From positions 44,548-108,547 of the forward strand of contig NZ_KB904150.1 of NCBI RefSeq assembly GCF_000379945.1: DNA of 64,000 nucleotides. The letters are read 5' to 3'. Within the stretch, counting starts at the first letter, position 1. Every line of letters begins with the position of its first letter. The translations under genes were made by a program, and so were the position numbers. This document shows positions 51,202 to 61,778 of this stretch, one piece after another. A model generated the notes under the pieces. The model did no database searches, was not told where the DNA came from, and worked only from the letters and a program-made list of their open reading frames with translations. This stretch comes from Porphyromonas macacae DSM 20710 = JCM 13914 (GTDB lineage: Bacteria; Bacteroidota; Bacteroidia; Bacteroidales; Porphyromonadaceae).

Positions 51202-52248
51202 TGTTTCTCTGTAAAAGTCCAGACTCTCTTTGATGTCGTTTTCGTTGTCTATTCGAGACAGGGAAAAACTCCCCGGATACTCTATCGATATATAGCGTAT
51301 AGCTTTATTTCTGTTCTTTTTGTCTAATGTCATCAGGTGAATCAATTGTTTGTAATGTTTGCATTCAATCGGTATTTTTTTGTAAAAAGAGCTGAAGGAG
51401 TGAAGCATATCTCTTACAAGTGCTGTAGAGCCATTGTTTTGTAGAGCCGAGAGGTAGAGTTCGCAGATCATGCCGGCAAAGACCGCTTCCCCGTGCAAAA
51501 CCGGCTGTAGTTCATTAGACGGATTGTTGCAAAGAGATTCGATAGCATGTCCGAAAGTGTGCCCGAAGTTTAACTGGGCCCTGATGTTTGAAGTTTCTTT
51601 CTCATCGGCTTCCACGATGCGTTGCTTAAACTCTATATTCGTTTTTATGAAAACTTCCCAGTTTATTTCTTTTATGTTTGATGTAATTTCTTTCAAAGAA
51701 CGGAAGTCTTTTTCTCCGGATAGAATGGCGTGTTTGATTGCTTCTGCAAAACCGCTTAAAAGTTCGCGTTGCGGTAATGTTTTTAGAAATTCGGGTAAAA
51801 TTAAAACCTCGGAGGGTTGGTGAAATGTGCCTGCCAGATTTTTTATCCGGTCAATATTTATGGCTGTTTTGCCGCCTATGGATGCATCGATCATCGATAG
51901 CAGGGTGGTGGGAACATAGATACATTGAATACCTCGCATATAGGTAGAGGCTGTAAAGCCCGAAAGATCAGTTATGGCCCCGCCTCCGATCGCTATAATT
52001 CGAGCTTCACGATCTGCTCCGTTTGCAGAAAGAAATTTCCATAAATCGGTTACACTTTCAATATTTTTATATGCTTCTTCGTTTTCAATCAGGCAAACCC
52101 GGCAAGACCGTTCAACAGTCTTTGCCAATATCGGATGTAATTCGGCAACCCTGCGACTCATGAAAGCAAAAAGCTTACCGGAGGCAGAATACTCTCCGAT
52201 AAGCTTTATTAGCTCTGTGCAATTATTTAGGTATTTGATAATAGTCAT
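51193..52248 (-). CDS. aroB: 3-dehydroquinate synthase
   Basis: NAD- and metal-dependent enzyme that cyclises DAHP to 3-dehydroquinate, step two of the shikimate pathway. The 351-residue protein contains IIAIGGGAITDLSGFTAST, YVPTTLLSMIDASIGGKTAI and the metal-site segments LLSGFAEAIKHAIL and NFGHTFGHAIES (Glu and His ligands). Length is normal. It begins 9 bp after alaS and shares its promoter; the tRNA-Pro promoter lies in its 3' end. Confidence 0.97.
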   Translation of the reverse strand: MTIIKYLNNCTELIKLIGEYSASGKLFAFMSRRVAELHPILAKTVERSCRVCLIENEEAYKNIESVTDLWKFLSANGADREARIIAIGGGAITDLSGFTASTYMRGIQCIYVPTTLLSMIDASIGGKTAINIDRIKNLAGTFHQPSEVLILPEFLKTLPQRELLSGFAEAIKHAILSGEKDFRSLKEITSNIKEINWEVFIKTNIEFKQRIVEADEKETSNIRAQLNFGHTFGHAIESLCNNPSNELQPVLHGEAVFAGMICELYLSALQNNGSTALVRDMLHSFSSFYKKIPIECKHYKQLIHLMTLDKKNRNKAIRYISIEYPGSFSLSRIDNENDIKESLDFYRETFV

Positions 52249-52257
52249 TTCATCTTT

Positions 52258-54879
52258 TTAGGCAAAGCCCAATTCCGATTTCATTACCTTTAACGCTTCG
52301 GGCAAGCCTTCAATTCGTTTTCCTCCGGCTGTCGCGAAGTGAGGCTGGCCACCGCCACCTCCTTGAATCTGTTTTGCGGCGGTGCGTACCAAATTGCCGG
52401 CGTTAAACTTTTCAGTAATATCTTTGCTCAACATCACGGTCAGTGTCGGGCGTCCCTGATCTTTGGTTGCTCCTAAGAGACAGAAAGAGCCCTTAATTTC
52501 TCCCGATACCTGAAAAGCTATATCCTTTACGATATCTGCAGGTATTTCCCCTTCGATTACGAAAAGCCGGATACCATTTTGCTCTTCTTTCTGCTCCAAA
52601 ATAGATTGTTTGATTTGGGCTGTGCGTATTTTGGACATTTCTGCTACTTGCTTTTTCAGAGTACTTTCTTCTTCTAAAATCTTTTCCAGAGCTTTTACCG
52701 GCATTGGGTTATTGCCTAAAAGCTCTTTTAATTCATTGAGCAGGTCTGCCTGTTTGTAAAGATAAGCTTCCGATTGTACGCCTGTAACAGCTTCTATACG
52801 CCTTATGCCGGCTGCAATGGAGCTTTCGTTAATTATCCTGAATACTCCGATCATGCCGGTGGAAGGGATGTGAGTTCCGCCGCATAACTCTATGGAGGTT
52901 CCGTATTTCAATACGCGCACGCTGTCGCCGTATTTCTCCCCGAACAGAGCCATAGCTCCCATTTCTTTAGCTTGCTGAATGGGGATATCGCGAAATTCTT
53001 CCCGTTTGTAGTCTTTGCGAATACGCTCATTGACCAGTATTTCCACCTTTCTGATCTCCTCCGAAGACAGTTTAGAGTAATGGGAGAAGTCAAAACGTAA
53101 AACATCGGCGCTGACAAAAGATCCTTTTTGTTCGACATGCGAACCAAGCACTTCTCTTAAAGCTTCGTGCAACAGGTGTGTTGCCGTATGATTTGCTTCG
53201 GCTGACAATCTTTTTTCAAAGTCGATCTTCGCCACAAAAGTTCCGCTTGTTTCTGCGGGTAACTTTTTCATCAGATGAACAGGCAGGTTGTTTTCCTTTT
53301 TGGTATCATAAACAGCATACTTTTTATTGTTGCTGTCAATCAGCCAGCCGGTATCACCGACTTGTCCTCCCATCTCGGCATAAAATGGGGTTGTGGATAA
53401 AACAACTTGGTAAAACTCCTGTTTATTTTGTTTTACTCGTCGATAACGCAGTATTTCCGTGTTACATTCTGTTTTATCGTAACCGACAAATTGAGTTTCT
53501 CCGTTTTTTAATATTACCCAGTCCGAAGCATCGATGCTGGCAGCATTTCGGGCACGCTCTTTTTGCATATTCATTTGTGCCTCAAATCCAGCTTCGTCCA
53601 CAGTCATATCGTGTTCGTTCAGAATCAGAGAAGTCAAGTCGAGGGGGAATCCATAGGTGTCAAAAAGAATGAAAGCATCTTCACCATTCAGTATTTTTAC
53701 ACCCTGTTCCCGTGCTTCGGCAATTTTCTTGTCCAGTAACCGTATACCCGTTTCCAGTGTACGCATGAAGCTCTCTTCTTCTTCCTTGATTACTTTTTCT
53801 ATCAGTTCGCGCGAGTGAATCAACTCGGGGTATGCTTCACCCATTGTTTCGATTAAAACGGGGATGAGGCAGTACATGAAAGCTTCTCTCCGGTTCAGGA
53901 AAGTATACCCGTATCTTACCGCACGACGAAGGATGCGGCGGATAACGTAGCCGGCTTTTGCATTGCCTGGCAACTGTCCGTCCGTAATTGCAAAAGCAAT
54001 AGTCCTGATATGATCTGCTATGACACGCATGGCTATATCCGTTTCCTCGCTTTTACCGTAAGAAATTCCCGTTAGCGTGCTGATGGCAGACAATATGGGT
54101 GTGAAAATGTCTGTGTCGTAGTTTGATGTTTTTCCTTGTATGGCCATACATAAACGCTCAAAACCCATGCCTGTGTCTATAACCTTGTTGGGTAGAGGTT
54201 CTAATGAGCCGTTGGCTTTACGATTGTATTGCATAAAGACCAAATTCCAGATCTCGATCACTTGCGGATGATCGCTGTTTACCAATTCGCGCCCCGGTTT
54301 GTTTTTTTTCTCCGATTCAGGGCGTAAATCGATGTGTATTTCGGAGCAGGGGCCGCAAGGACCGGTGTCTCCCATTTCCCAGAAATTATCGTGCTTATTA
54401 CCTGATAGTATTCTTTCTTTTGGTAGAAATGCTTCCCATAAAGATGCCGCTTCTGTATCGGGAGCCAGATTTTCAGGCTCATAACCCTCAAAAACAGTAA
54501 CGTATAAAAGATCCGGATCTATTTTTAACACATCTGTCAGATACTCCCATGCCCAGGCGATGGCTTCTTTTTTGAAATAATCTCCAAAAGACCAGTTGCC
54601 GAGCATTTCAAACATCGTGTGGTGGTAGGTATCTCTTCCTACTTCTTCCAGATCGTTGTGCTTACCGCTTACTCGCAGACATTTTTGTGAATCTGCAACT
54701 CTCTTATATTGAGCTTCTGCATTACCCAGAATAATATCTTTGAACTGATTCATCCCCGCATTGGTAAACATCAATGTAGGGTCATCCTTAATTACCATTG
54801 GTGCAGAAGGAACGATATGGTGCTGTTTCGATGCAAAGAAAGTTTTGAAACTTTCTCTGATCTCTTTTGATGTCATCAT
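52258..54879 (-). CDS. alaS: Alanine--tRNA ligase
   Basis: Class II synthetase for tRNA-Ala with editing. The 873 residues (872 if the second Met is used) include the N-terminal catalytic core ([23 protein letters not shown] opening, [18 protein letters not shown]), the editing domain with [11 protein letters not shown] and [10 protein letters not shown] (zinc ligands His, His, Cys, His), and a C-terminal oligomerisation region with the glycine-rich [18 protein letters not shown]-18-TATTTTTG promoter lies just upstream; aroB follows after 9 bp. Confidence 0.98.
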   Translation of the reverse strand: MMTSKEIRESFKTFFASKQHHIVPSAPMVIKDDPTLMFTNAGMNQFKDIILGNAEAQYKRVADSQKCLRVSGKHNDLEEVGRDTYHHTMFEMLGNWSFGDYFKKEAIAWAWEYLTDVLKIDPDLLYVTVFEGYEPENLAPDTEAASLWEAFLPKERILSGNKHDNFWEMGDTGPCGPCSEIHIDLRPESEKKNKPGRELVNSDHPQVIEIWNLVFMQYNRKANGSLEPLPNKVIDTGMGFERLCMAIQGKTSNYDTDIFTPILSAISTLTGISYGKSEETDIAMRVIADHIRTIAFAITDGQLPGNAKAGYVIRRILRRAVRYGYTFLNRREAFMYCLIPVLIETMGEAYPELIHSRELIEKVIKEEEESFMRTLETGIRLLDKKIAEAREQGVKILNGEDAFILFDTYGFPLDLTSLILNEHDMTVDEAGFEAQMNMQKERARNAASIDASDWVILKNGETQFVGYDKTECNTEILRYRRVKQNKQEFYQVVLSTTPFYAEMGGQVGDTGWLIDSNNKKYAVYDTKKENNLPVHLMKKLPAETSGTFVAKIDFEKRLSAEANHTATHLLHEALREVLGSHVEQKGSFVSADVLRFDFSHYSKLSSEEIRKVEILVNERIRKDYKREEFRDIPIQQAKEMGAMALFGEKYGDSVRVLKYGTSIELCGGTHIPSTGMIGVFRIINESSIAAGIRRIEAVTGVQSEAYLYKQADLLNELKELLGNNPMPVKALEKILEEESTLKKQVAEMSKIRTAQIKQSILEQKEEQNGIRLFVIEGEIPADIVKDIAFQVSGEIKGSFCLLGATKDQGRPTLTVMLSKDITEKFNAGNLVRTAAKQIQGGGGGQPHFATAGGKRIEGLPEALKVMKSELGFA

Positions 54880-54913
54880 ATATTTATAATATGCTAAATA
54901 TTAATTTTTTTTG

Positions 54914-54942
54914 CAAAAATAGCCTATTTTCCTTTATTTCAA
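54914..54942 (-). promoter_or_regulatory. Promoter of alaS-aroB
   Basis: On the minus strand, TTG (54940-54942), an 18-bp spacer and TATTTTTG (54914-54921), close to consensus. Leader of about 30 nt before the alaS ATG. Confidence 0.55.
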
Positions 54943-55021
54943 GATTATGAGAGCCTTTTTCGGTATACCATACCGGTTGTAAGGCTGTCGCTTTCTCCGT
55001 TTTGTTTTTTATGTGTCTTGA

Positions 55022-57292
55022 TTATTCATTTTCAGAGATGAAAATTTTGTTGGCAGAAGGCGGAGGTGCTGCCGCTCCCCATTCTTTATTCGGGTATTTA
55101 CCCATTTTCAGCGTAAGCACATTGCCGTCTATCAGTTCCCTGTGTTTTATCCAGGGACGGTTGAGTTTTTTTCCATCCAATTCCGCATTCTGTATGTATT
55201 TGTTTTCTTCACTCAGGTTCACGGCTTTAATGGTAAACGTCTTGTTGTTGGATAAGTGTATCGTTACTTCCGGGAAGAAAGGCGTTCCTATGTTGTACGA
55301 GGCCATTCCCGGGGTTACCGGGTAAATACCCATCATGGAGAAAACGACAAAAGCACTCATGCCTCCTCCATCTTCATCGCCGGGTACACCCATGAGATCG
55401 TTTCTGAACCAGGTGCCGATAAGTTTTCTTATCATCTTCTGCGTTCTCCATGGCTGACCGGCATAGTTGTAGAGATAGGGTATGTGCAAACCGGGTTCGT
55501 TGGCCATGCTGAATTGCCCTACATTACCGGTTTGATCGGGTAACTGATGATAGAAGTTGAACTTATTTATACTGATGGGAGTACGGAATGTTTCATCCAG
55601 ATAATTTACAAACTGTTCTTTACCTCCCATTAGATATAATAGATCTGCCACATTGTGTTGCACATCCCACCGGTAGGTATAGGCATTATTTTCGTCGTAA
55701 TAATCCCTCGCTCCCAATCCGCCGGAAAGCTCATAATCAAATGGCATGATGAATTTGCCTTTATTGTCGCGGGGGTGGAAAAATCCGGTTTCGTAATTGA
55801 AAAGCGATCTGTAGTCATAGCTTTTTCTCAGCCACTCTTTTGCTTCTTTGATATGTCCGCCGAAAGTGGCTAACTGGCTCAGGCACCAATAGTCGTAGCA
55901 TGCTGCTAAGGTTACGGCTACGGCCTGTCTTTTTTCCCATAGCGTGATATATGGCTCTGTTTCCTTCTCTCCGGGTTTGAGAGCCGGCAGATAACCGTGT
56001 TCATCCATATATTTATCCAGAGGTGTTTTAGGCATGCGCGTCCAGGGGACCTGAGATTTTTCTCTCATGGTCTTGGTTCCTGCCTGATAAGCAGCACTCA
56101 AGTTAAAGCCGGTGATACCTTTGGCATAAGCATCTGCCAGAGTAGCAATGGCGTGATTGCCATTCATCCGGTGACTGTCTCCCGTTACTTCAGGGAAAGT
56201 CGGTAGCCAACCATCCTTGCTTTGCTCTGCCATACGAAGAAAAGAGTGTATCATATAAGCCTCTTTTTCCGGGTCGATGAGGATGCGTAGCGGATGTACG
56301 GCGCGGTAGGTATCCCATATCCAGTCATCCGTATAGAAAGGTATCCCTTCGTCATCGTGAACTTCGTTATCGAATGCACTGAAGTATCTGCCATCTTCCG
56401 AGATGCAGATCATTCTTTCATAAGTCCGGTACAGACTTGTATAGAAAACATTTCGTTGCTCGGCTGTTCCCCCCGATACCTCTATTTTGCCGAGGGCTTT
56501 TGCCCATTCGTTGCGCCCTTGTTTAGCTACTACATCGACTACATACGAGGATATTTCACGTTCGAGATTTTTCTTTGCCTGTTCTATGCTGATAAAAGAA
56601 ATACCGTAACGCATGGCCACGGAGTGCTCTTTGTCGTCAAACTTGAGTACGATTGTTTGGGGTGCATGTGAAACAGTCGAGTCGACAGGCGTTTGTACAA
56701 TGTCTATGGGTTTTTTCTGAAATTCCGCATACAGATAAACAAATGTGCTGTCTTTCAAATGTTCGACTCCTGTTATCGTATTGTCTTTAACTTCAAGATT
56801 TCCTTTGTCCGTTTGTAATGCTATGGCTCTTCCTTTCTTACCGGTAAATTCAAAATTGTATAGAGCACTCTGATTCATTGGAGCGAAATCCACCTGTATC
56901 ATTTCATCGTCAAGTAAAACCTGATAGCGGTAAGGTGTAATCACTTCGTTGTCGTACGTATAATGATGCTTTATGGGTAGAGAATCGGGCGAAGAGCTTA
57001 AGGGGAAGAGCTTGAAGGCTGACTTTCCGCGATGGCTGGTTACGATTACAGGCAGGCCGTTGAGCGTTTCACCGGTGTAATCCGCACGCTCCGGATACAC
57101 CCGGAGCATACTGTTCGGTAAATGTACGGTGGGGTAGGTCGGCACCAAAAGATGGCTGATATTGCCCATGTAAGGATTTACGCAATCTACCGGTGCATCG
57201 TAACTGTCTGTCAGGCTTGCTTTATTACAGGCTGTGACGGTTGAAACGAGCAGAAGGATTAGCCCCCATAAATGTTGTTTATTGATATTCAT
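55022..57292 (-). CDS. GH92 alpha-mannosidase, lipoprotein
   Basis: 756 residues. The signal peptide LILLLVSTVTACNKASL has a lipobox with Cys at about residue 22, so the protein is anchored in the outer or inner membrane. The GH92 fold is evident: N-terminal beta domain with NPYMGNISHLLVPTYPTVHLPNS, and the catalytic (alpha/alpha)6 barrel with DDWIWDTYRAVHPL, ATLADAYAKG and GDEDGGGMSAFVVFSMMGIYP, the family signature. GH92 enzymes are calcium-dependent exo-alpha-mannosidases acting on N-glycan or yeast mannan linkages. It lies 14 bp after a second GH92 gene. Confidence 0.93.
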   Translation of the reverse strand: MNINKQHLWGLILLLVSTVTACNKASLTDSYDAPVDCVNPYMGNISHLLVPTYPTVHLPNSMLRVYPERADYTGETLNGLPVIVTSHRGKSAFKLFPLSSSPDSLPIKHHYTYDNEVITPYRYQVLLDDEMIQVDFAPMNQSALYNFEFTGKKGRAIALQTDKGNLEVKDNTITGVEHLKDSTFVYLYAEFQKKPIDIVQTPVDSTVSHAPQTIVLKFDDKEHSVAMRYGISFISIEQAKKNLEREISSYVVDVVAKQGRNEWAKALGKIEVSGGTAEQRNVFYTSLYRTYERMICISEDGRYFSAFDNEVHDDEGIPFYTDDWIWDTYRAVHPLRILIDPEKEAYMIHSFLRMAEQSKDGWLPTFPEVTGDSHRMNGNHAIATLADAYAKGITGFNLSAAYQAGTKTMREKSQVPWTRMPKTPLDKYMDEHGYLPALKPGEKETEPYITLWEKRQAVAVTLAACYDYWCLSQLATFGGHIKEAKEWLRKSYDYRSLFNYETGFFHPRDNKGKFIMPFDYELSGGLGARDYYDENNAYTYRWDVQHNVADLLYLMGGKEQFVNYLDETFRTPISINKFNFYHQLPDQTGNVGQFSMANEPGLHIPYLYNYAGQPWRTQKMIRKLIGTWFRNDLMGVPGDEDGGGMSAFVVFSMMGIYPVTPGMASYNIGTPFFPEVTIHLSNNKTFTIKAVNLSEENKYIQNAELDGKKLNRPWIKHRELIDGNVLTLKMGKYPNKEWGAAAPPPSANKIFISENE

Positions 57293-57306
57293 GACTGAAT
57301 GGTATT

Positions 57307-59637
57307 TTATTTGGAAGGATCCGTACTGAACGAATAAGGCCGGTCTGCGGTTAGAGTTCCTCTTTCTTTGTTCGGTTGGGTGCTCATGGTGAATACGAGT
57401 TTACCTCCTTCTGTCAATTCTTTATGAGTCAGGTAGCATCTGCTGGAAGGAATACCGTTAATCGTCAGCGATTCTATATAAGGGGTGGTATCGTTGTTGC
57501 CTTTGGCTTCGATAACCGTTGGTTTATATCTGTCGCCACCGGGAAAAAGGGTGATACGCGGGAAAAGCGGAGAGCCCAGAACATACTGATCTGTGCCGGG
57601 ACAAACAGGGTAGAATCCCATTGCTGAAAACACGTACCAGGCAGAGGTTTGTCCGTTATCTTCGTCTCCGCAGTAGCCATCGGGGTTCGGTGTATAGAGT
57701 TTGTTCATGACTTCTCTCACCCGTGCCTGTGCCTTCCAGGGTTCGCCGGCATAGTTATAAAGATAGATCATGTGCTGGATCGGTTGATTGCCATGTGCGT
57801 AGTTACCCATGTTCGTGATTTGCATTTCCCTGATTTCGTGTATTACGAAACCGTAATAACTCTCATCGAAGATCGGTGGCAGTTTGAATACATGATCGAG
57901 CATATCGGTAAAAGCTCCATCACCACCCATCAGGTCTATGAGTCCCTGCACATCGTGAAAAACAGACCATACATAGTGCCATGCATTACCTTCGGTGAAA
58001 GCATCTCCCCATTTCAACGGTTCGAATGGCTCCATCCAGCGGCCGTTTTTCAAACGCCCTCTCATCAAGTTGCTCGTCGGGTCGAAAAGAGTTCTATAGT
58101 TGAGTGCGCGCGAAGCATACGTTTCCCACTCTTTTTCCGGCCTTCTCATGCTTCGTAGCAGTCTGTATATGCACCAATCGTTATAGGAGTATTCCAAAGT
58201 ACGTGCTACGCTTTCGTTGATGCCTGCATTATAAGGCACGTAACCCAGTTTATTGTAGTATTTATACCCTAAGCGTCCGGTGCTTTTCACTGTCGGATGC
58301 ACATTATTCGCTCCGTGGACGACGCCCTTTGCCAGCGTCTTCTTATCTGCCACACGAATACCCTTGATGAAAGCATCTGCTAAAACAGAGGCCGAGTTGT
58401 TGCCCACCATGCAGTCCCGATGTCCGGGGCTTGCCCATTCGGGGAAGAAACCGCTTTCTTTGTAAGTATTGATCAGGCCTTCCTGGATTTTTTTGTTCTC
58501 TTCCGGATACAGAAGATTCAGCAGAGGAAAAAGGGAGCGGAACGTATCCCAAAAACCCGTATCGGTGTACATGTATCCCTGTTCTATTTTTCCGTTGTAA
58601 GGGCTGTAGTGTACGATTTCCTGTTTTCCGTTGATTTCGAAAAATCTTCTCGGGAAGAGTAAACTCCTGTAAAGAGCACTGTAAAAAGTACGCATCTGAT
58701 CCGTTGTACCGTCTTCCACGATGATTCTTCCCAGTAGATCGTTCCAAACCTTTCGTCCTGCTCTTTTTACCGTTTCGAAATCCCGATTGCCGATTTCTTG
58801 CAGATTTAACTGTGCTTGTTCCTGACTGATGAAAGAGGAGGCTACTTTGGCAATGACGTAAGGGTTCTTCCTCACATCGAAGCGCACGGCCAATTGTGTG
58901 TGCGTGCCTTTTTCGGTATCTTCTTTAACCCATTTTTTTACTTCCAAAATGGGCCTGTCCAATTTGATGATGAAGTGGCAACGGAAATTTTCCGGCACGC
59001 CACCGCTGTTTTTTGTGGTGTAACCGCTGATGATGTTAGAACCTTCTGCCGCCTGAATATCCGAACCGCCGTCGAAACCGTCGATAATCAGCCATGGGGT
59101 GGGAAAACCGTTGTCTACTCCGGGACGAGGGTAAAGGAAACGAAAAACAGCAGCACGCTCTGTGGGGGTTAGCTCGGCTTTGATATTATAATCGGCTAAA
59201 TAAACACTATAATAATAAGGAGTAACCGTCTCCGCCTTGTGGCTGAACCATGAAGCTCTTTTGTCTTCATCGAATACCGGTTCATTGCTGATGATGGGCA
59301 TCAGGCTGAACTGACCGTAGTCGTTGATCCACGGACTCGGTTGGTGTGTTTGCTTGAACCCTCTGATCTTGTGCGCATTATAAGTATATTGCCATCCGTC
59401 TCCCATCTTGCCCGTTTGCGGTGTCCAACTGTTCATTCCCCAGGGGCGCGCAATTACAGGATAGGTATTACCGTTGCTCAACTCGAAACTGCTTTGGGTT
59501 CCTATAAGGGGGGAAACCATATCGACAGGGCCAAAACCATCGTCTAAAGGAGGAGCGCCTGTTTGGGATAATCCTGAAAAGGGCAATGTCGTAAAAATGG
59601 CAATCAAGAGCGTTGCCATGTGGTATCGTCTGTTCAT
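57307..59637 (-). CDS. GH92 alpha-mannosidase, secreted
   Basis: 776 residues. A signal peptide is present (ATLLIAIFTTLPFSGLSQ), without a lipobox, so it is periplasmic or exported. The chain carries the GH92 landmarks NTYPVIARPWGMNSWTPQT near the start, DTGFWDTFRSLFPLL, NASVLADAFIKG, GYCGDEDNGQTSAWYVFSAM and a C-terminal beta domain. It resembles its neighbour but is not a close duplicate, so the pair may have different linkage preferences. It begins 3 bp after topB and is followed 14 bp later by the lipoprotein GH92, a probable three-gene transcript. Confidence 0.93.
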   Translation of the reverse strand: MNRRYHMATLLIAIFTTLPFSGLSQTGAPPLDDGFGPVDMVSPLIGTQSSFELSNGNTYPVIARPWGMNSWTPQTGKMGDGWQYTYNAHKIRGFKQTHQPSPWINDYGQFSLMPIISNEPVFDEDKRASWFSHKAETVTPYYYSVYLADYNIKAELTPTERAAVFRFLYPRPGVDNGFPTPWLIIDGFDGGSDIQAAEGSNIISGYTTKNSGGVPENFRCHFIIKLDRPILEVKKWVKEDTEKGTHTQLAVRFDVRKNPYVIAKVASSFISQEQAQLNLQEIGNRDFETVKRAGRKVWNDLLGRIIVEDGTTDQMRTFYSALYRSLLFPRRFFEINGKQEIVHYSPYNGKIEQGYMYTDTGFWDTFRSLFPLLNLLYPEENKKIQEGLINTYKESGFFPEWASPGHRDCMVGNNSASVLADAFIKGIRVADKKTLAKGVVHGANNVHPTVKSTGRLGYKYYNKLGYVPYNAGINESVARTLEYSYNDWCIYRLLRSMRRPEKEWETYASRALNYRTLFDPTSNLMRGRLKNGRWMEPFEPLKWGDAFTEGNAWHYVWSVFHDVQGLIDLMGGDGAFTDMLDHVFKLPPIFDESYYGFVIHEIREMQITNMGNYAHGNQPIQHMIYLYNYAGEPWKAQARVREVMNKLYTPNPDGYCGDEDNGQTSAWYVFSAMGFYPVCPGTDQYVLGSPLFPRITLFPGGDRYKPTVIEAKGNNDTTPYIESLTINGIPSSRCYLTHKELTEGGKLVFTMSTQPNKERGTLTADRPYSFSTDPSK

Positions 59638-59640
59638 TTT

Positions 59641-61665
59641 TTATGGTTGAATTTTATTTATGCTGATTTTTCTGATTGTATCGAGAAGTTCTTCATCCGA
59701 CATTTGCGGGGAATATTCTTCATAAGGGAGTCTGAAGTTGCAACCCTCTTTGTAGGCACTGCACCCGAAGGCCTTATTGCCTCTGATGATATACCCTCTA
59801 CCGCATTTGGGGCAAACGGGAGGCGTATTCGAGTGAGATACCGCTTCGCTTGCCGCTCCCGGTCTGTTGGGTGTACTGAGTACCTGATTGACCAACTGTG
59901 TTGTTTGAGCTTTCAGTTCTGAAATGAATTGAGCTGCTTCCAGTTCCTTTCTTTCTATTTGCCGAAGCTTGTATTCCCATATCCCGGTCAGTTCAGGGCT
60001 TTTCAGCAGTTCGTAGTTTATGGTTTTCATCAGTCCGCTTCCGATAGTCGTCGGTTTGAGGCTTTTTCGTTCTTTGACGATATATCCGCGTTTGAAAAGC
60101 GTTTCAATGATATTCGCACGGGTACTTGGTCGTCCTATGCCGTTTTCTTTCATTGCTTCGCGCAGTTCTTCGTCATCCACTGTCTTTCCTGCCGTTTCCA
60201 TAGCCCGTAGCAATGTGGCCTCCGTATACGGTTTGGGTGGTTGGGTTTGTTTTTCTTTCACTTCCGGCTTGTGAGGTCCGCTTTCCCCGCTCACGAATGC
60301 CGGCAGTACTTTGTTCTGCGGTTCTTCTTCTTCTTTGTTGGTTTTATTTTCTTCGTCTTCCTCTTCGGTTTGATCATTGGTGAAGATGGCTTTCCAGCCC
60401 GGTTTAAGTATCTCTTTGCCGGTAGCCTTAAAAGGTATATCGGCAGATTCGCCGAGTACCGTTGTGGTGCTGATCTCACAATCAGGATAGAAAGAGGCAA
60501 TAAAATGACGGGTAATGAGGTCGAAGACAATCAGTTCTTTTTCGGTTAAATTTCCGGGTCGTTGTCCTGTCGGAATAATGGCGTGGTGATCTGTAACTTT
60601 TTTATTGTCGAAAACCTTTTTACTTTTTTTAAGCGGTTTGCCGTTTAGCAGCGGGGCGGTAAACTCTTGATAATCTGCAAGCCCTCGCAGGATATCCGGA
60701 ATTTTGGGATAGATATCATCGCTTAGATATGTTGTGTCTACGCGCGGATAGGTGGTCAGTTTCTTTTCATATAAACTTTGAATGATGCCGAGTGTTTCTT
60801 CTGCCGAAAGATTGAATTTCTTATTGCAGGAAACTTGCAGGCTTGTCAGGTCAAATAGTTTAGGTGGCAGTTCTTTCCCCTTTTTTTGTGAGATATCCTT
60901 GATCAGAAAAGGTTCGGATGCTATTTTGGATAAAGATTCGTTCGCTTCTTCCTGTTTATCGAATTTACCCTTTTGTGCCGAAAATGTCACTTCCCGGTAT
61001 TGCGTGCTCAGTGTCCAGTATGTCGTAGGGATGAAGTGGTCGATTTCGTTTTGCCTTTGCACGATAAGAGCCAGCGTGGGAGTTTGTACTCGTCCGATAC
61101 TGAGCACCTGTCCCTGTTGGTTATTGTATTTGAGGGTATAAAGCCGTGTAGCGTTCATTCCCAACAACCAGTCTCCGATGGCACGGCACATTCCTGCTTC
61201 GTACAGCGATTGGAATTCATGCTCTTCTCTAAGATTTTGAAAACCCTCTTTGATGGCCTGATCTGTCATCGAAGATATCCATAAACGCTTTACCGGCAAT
61301 GTGTTTCCACACATTTGCAAGACCCATCGCTGGATCAACTCACCTTCCTGACCGGCATCGCCGCAGTTGATAACCATCCTGGAGCGAGAAATGAGATCTT
61401 TAATAATCTTACCCTGTTTTTCGTATGAGGTCTGCGGAATAAATTTGATGCCGAAACGGGCGGGAATCATCGGTAACGTACTTAGATCCCACCGTTTCCA
61501 ATACAAGTCGTAGTCGTGCGGTTCTTTGAGTGTACACAGGTGTCCGAAAGTCCAGGACACAAAATAGCCGTTTCCTTCCATGTAACCCTCATGGCGTTCA
61601 TTGGCTCCCAGTATGGAAGCAATATCTCGGGCTACGCTCGGTTTTTCGGCTATACAGAGAATCAT
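59641..61665 (-). CDS. topB: DNA topoisomerase III (type IA)
   Basis: 674 residues. The Toprim domain opens MILCIAEKPSVARDIASIL and contains NCGDAGQEGELIQRW; the cleavage domain has VLSIGRVQTPTLALI and LTTYPRVDTTYLSDDI, whose Tyr (TTYPR) is the DNA-linking residue. A C-terminal zinc-ribbon-like segment CPKCGRGYIIRGNKAFGCSAYKEGC gives four Cys. Topoisomerase III decatenates replication and recombination intermediates. Chromosomal TopB of this length is normal for Bacteroidetes; related copies also occur on conjugative elements. No relaxase or tra gene is nearby. It has its own promoter and precedes the GH92 pair. Confidence 0.95.
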   Translation of the reverse strand: MILCIAEKPSVARDIASILGANERHEGYMEGNGYFVSWTFGHLCTLKEPHDYDLYWKRWDLSTLPMIPARFGIKFIPQTSYEKQGKIIKDLISRSRMVINCGDAGQEGELIQRWVLQMCGNTLPVKRLWISSMTDQAIKEGFQNLREEHEFQSLYEAGMCRAIGDWLLGMNATRLYTLKYNNQQGQVLSIGRVQTPTLALIVQRQNEIDHFIPTTYWTLSTQYREVTFSAQKGKFDKQEEANESLSKIASEPFLIKDISQKKGKELPPKLFDLTSLQVSCNKKFNLSAEETLGIIQSLYEKKLTTYPRVDTTYLSDDIYPKIPDILRGLADYQEFTAPLLNGKPLKKSKKVFDNKKVTDHHAIIPTGQRPGNLTEKELIVFDLITRHFIASFYPDCEISTTTVLGESADIPFKATGKEILKPGWKAIFTNDQTEEEDEENKTNKEEEEPQNKVLPAFVSGESGPHKPEVKEKQTQPPKPYTEATLLRAMETAGKTVDDEELREAMKENGIGRPSTRANIIETLFKRGYIVKERKSLKPTTIGSGLMKTINYELLKSPELTGIWEYKLRQIERKELEAAQFISELKAQTTQLVNQVLSTPNRPGAASEAVSHSNTPPVCPKCGRGYIIRGNKAFGCSAYKEGCNFRLPYEEYSPQMSDEELLDTIRKISINKIQP

Positions 61666-61704
61666 GACGATTGTGATGCAACTTGTTTAATCTGTTATCG
61701 GTTA

Positions 61705-61712
61705 CAAATATA
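61705..61712 (-). promoter_or_regulatory. -7 box of the topB-GH92-GH92 unit
   Basis: TATATTTG on the minus strand, exact match, ending 39 nt before the topB ATG. -33 region weak. Confidence 0.5.
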
Positions 61713-61766
61713 ACTTTAGTAAGCCGAATGAACCACCTTAAGGCATATTTTGCCTTTCTTTCGACT

Positions 61767-61774
61767 TAACTTTG
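61767..61774 (+). promoter_or_regulatory. -7 box immediately before the MATE gene
   Basis: TAACTTTG matches TAnnTTTG and ends 4 nt before the ATG at 61779. A TTTTG lies 14 bp upstream at 61748-61752, a short spacer. If used, transcription would begin at about the start codon. Confidence 0.45.
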
Positions 61775-61778
61775 CAGC

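Noticed and set aside
53178..53672. 164-codon plus-strand open frame inside alaS
   Set aside because: Antisense to the alaS editing domain region; no recognisable domain.
59641..61665. topB as a sign of an integrated conjugative element
   Set aside because: No relaxase, integrase, tra genes or direct-repeat boundaries are nearby; the neighbours are housekeeping and glycosidase genes.
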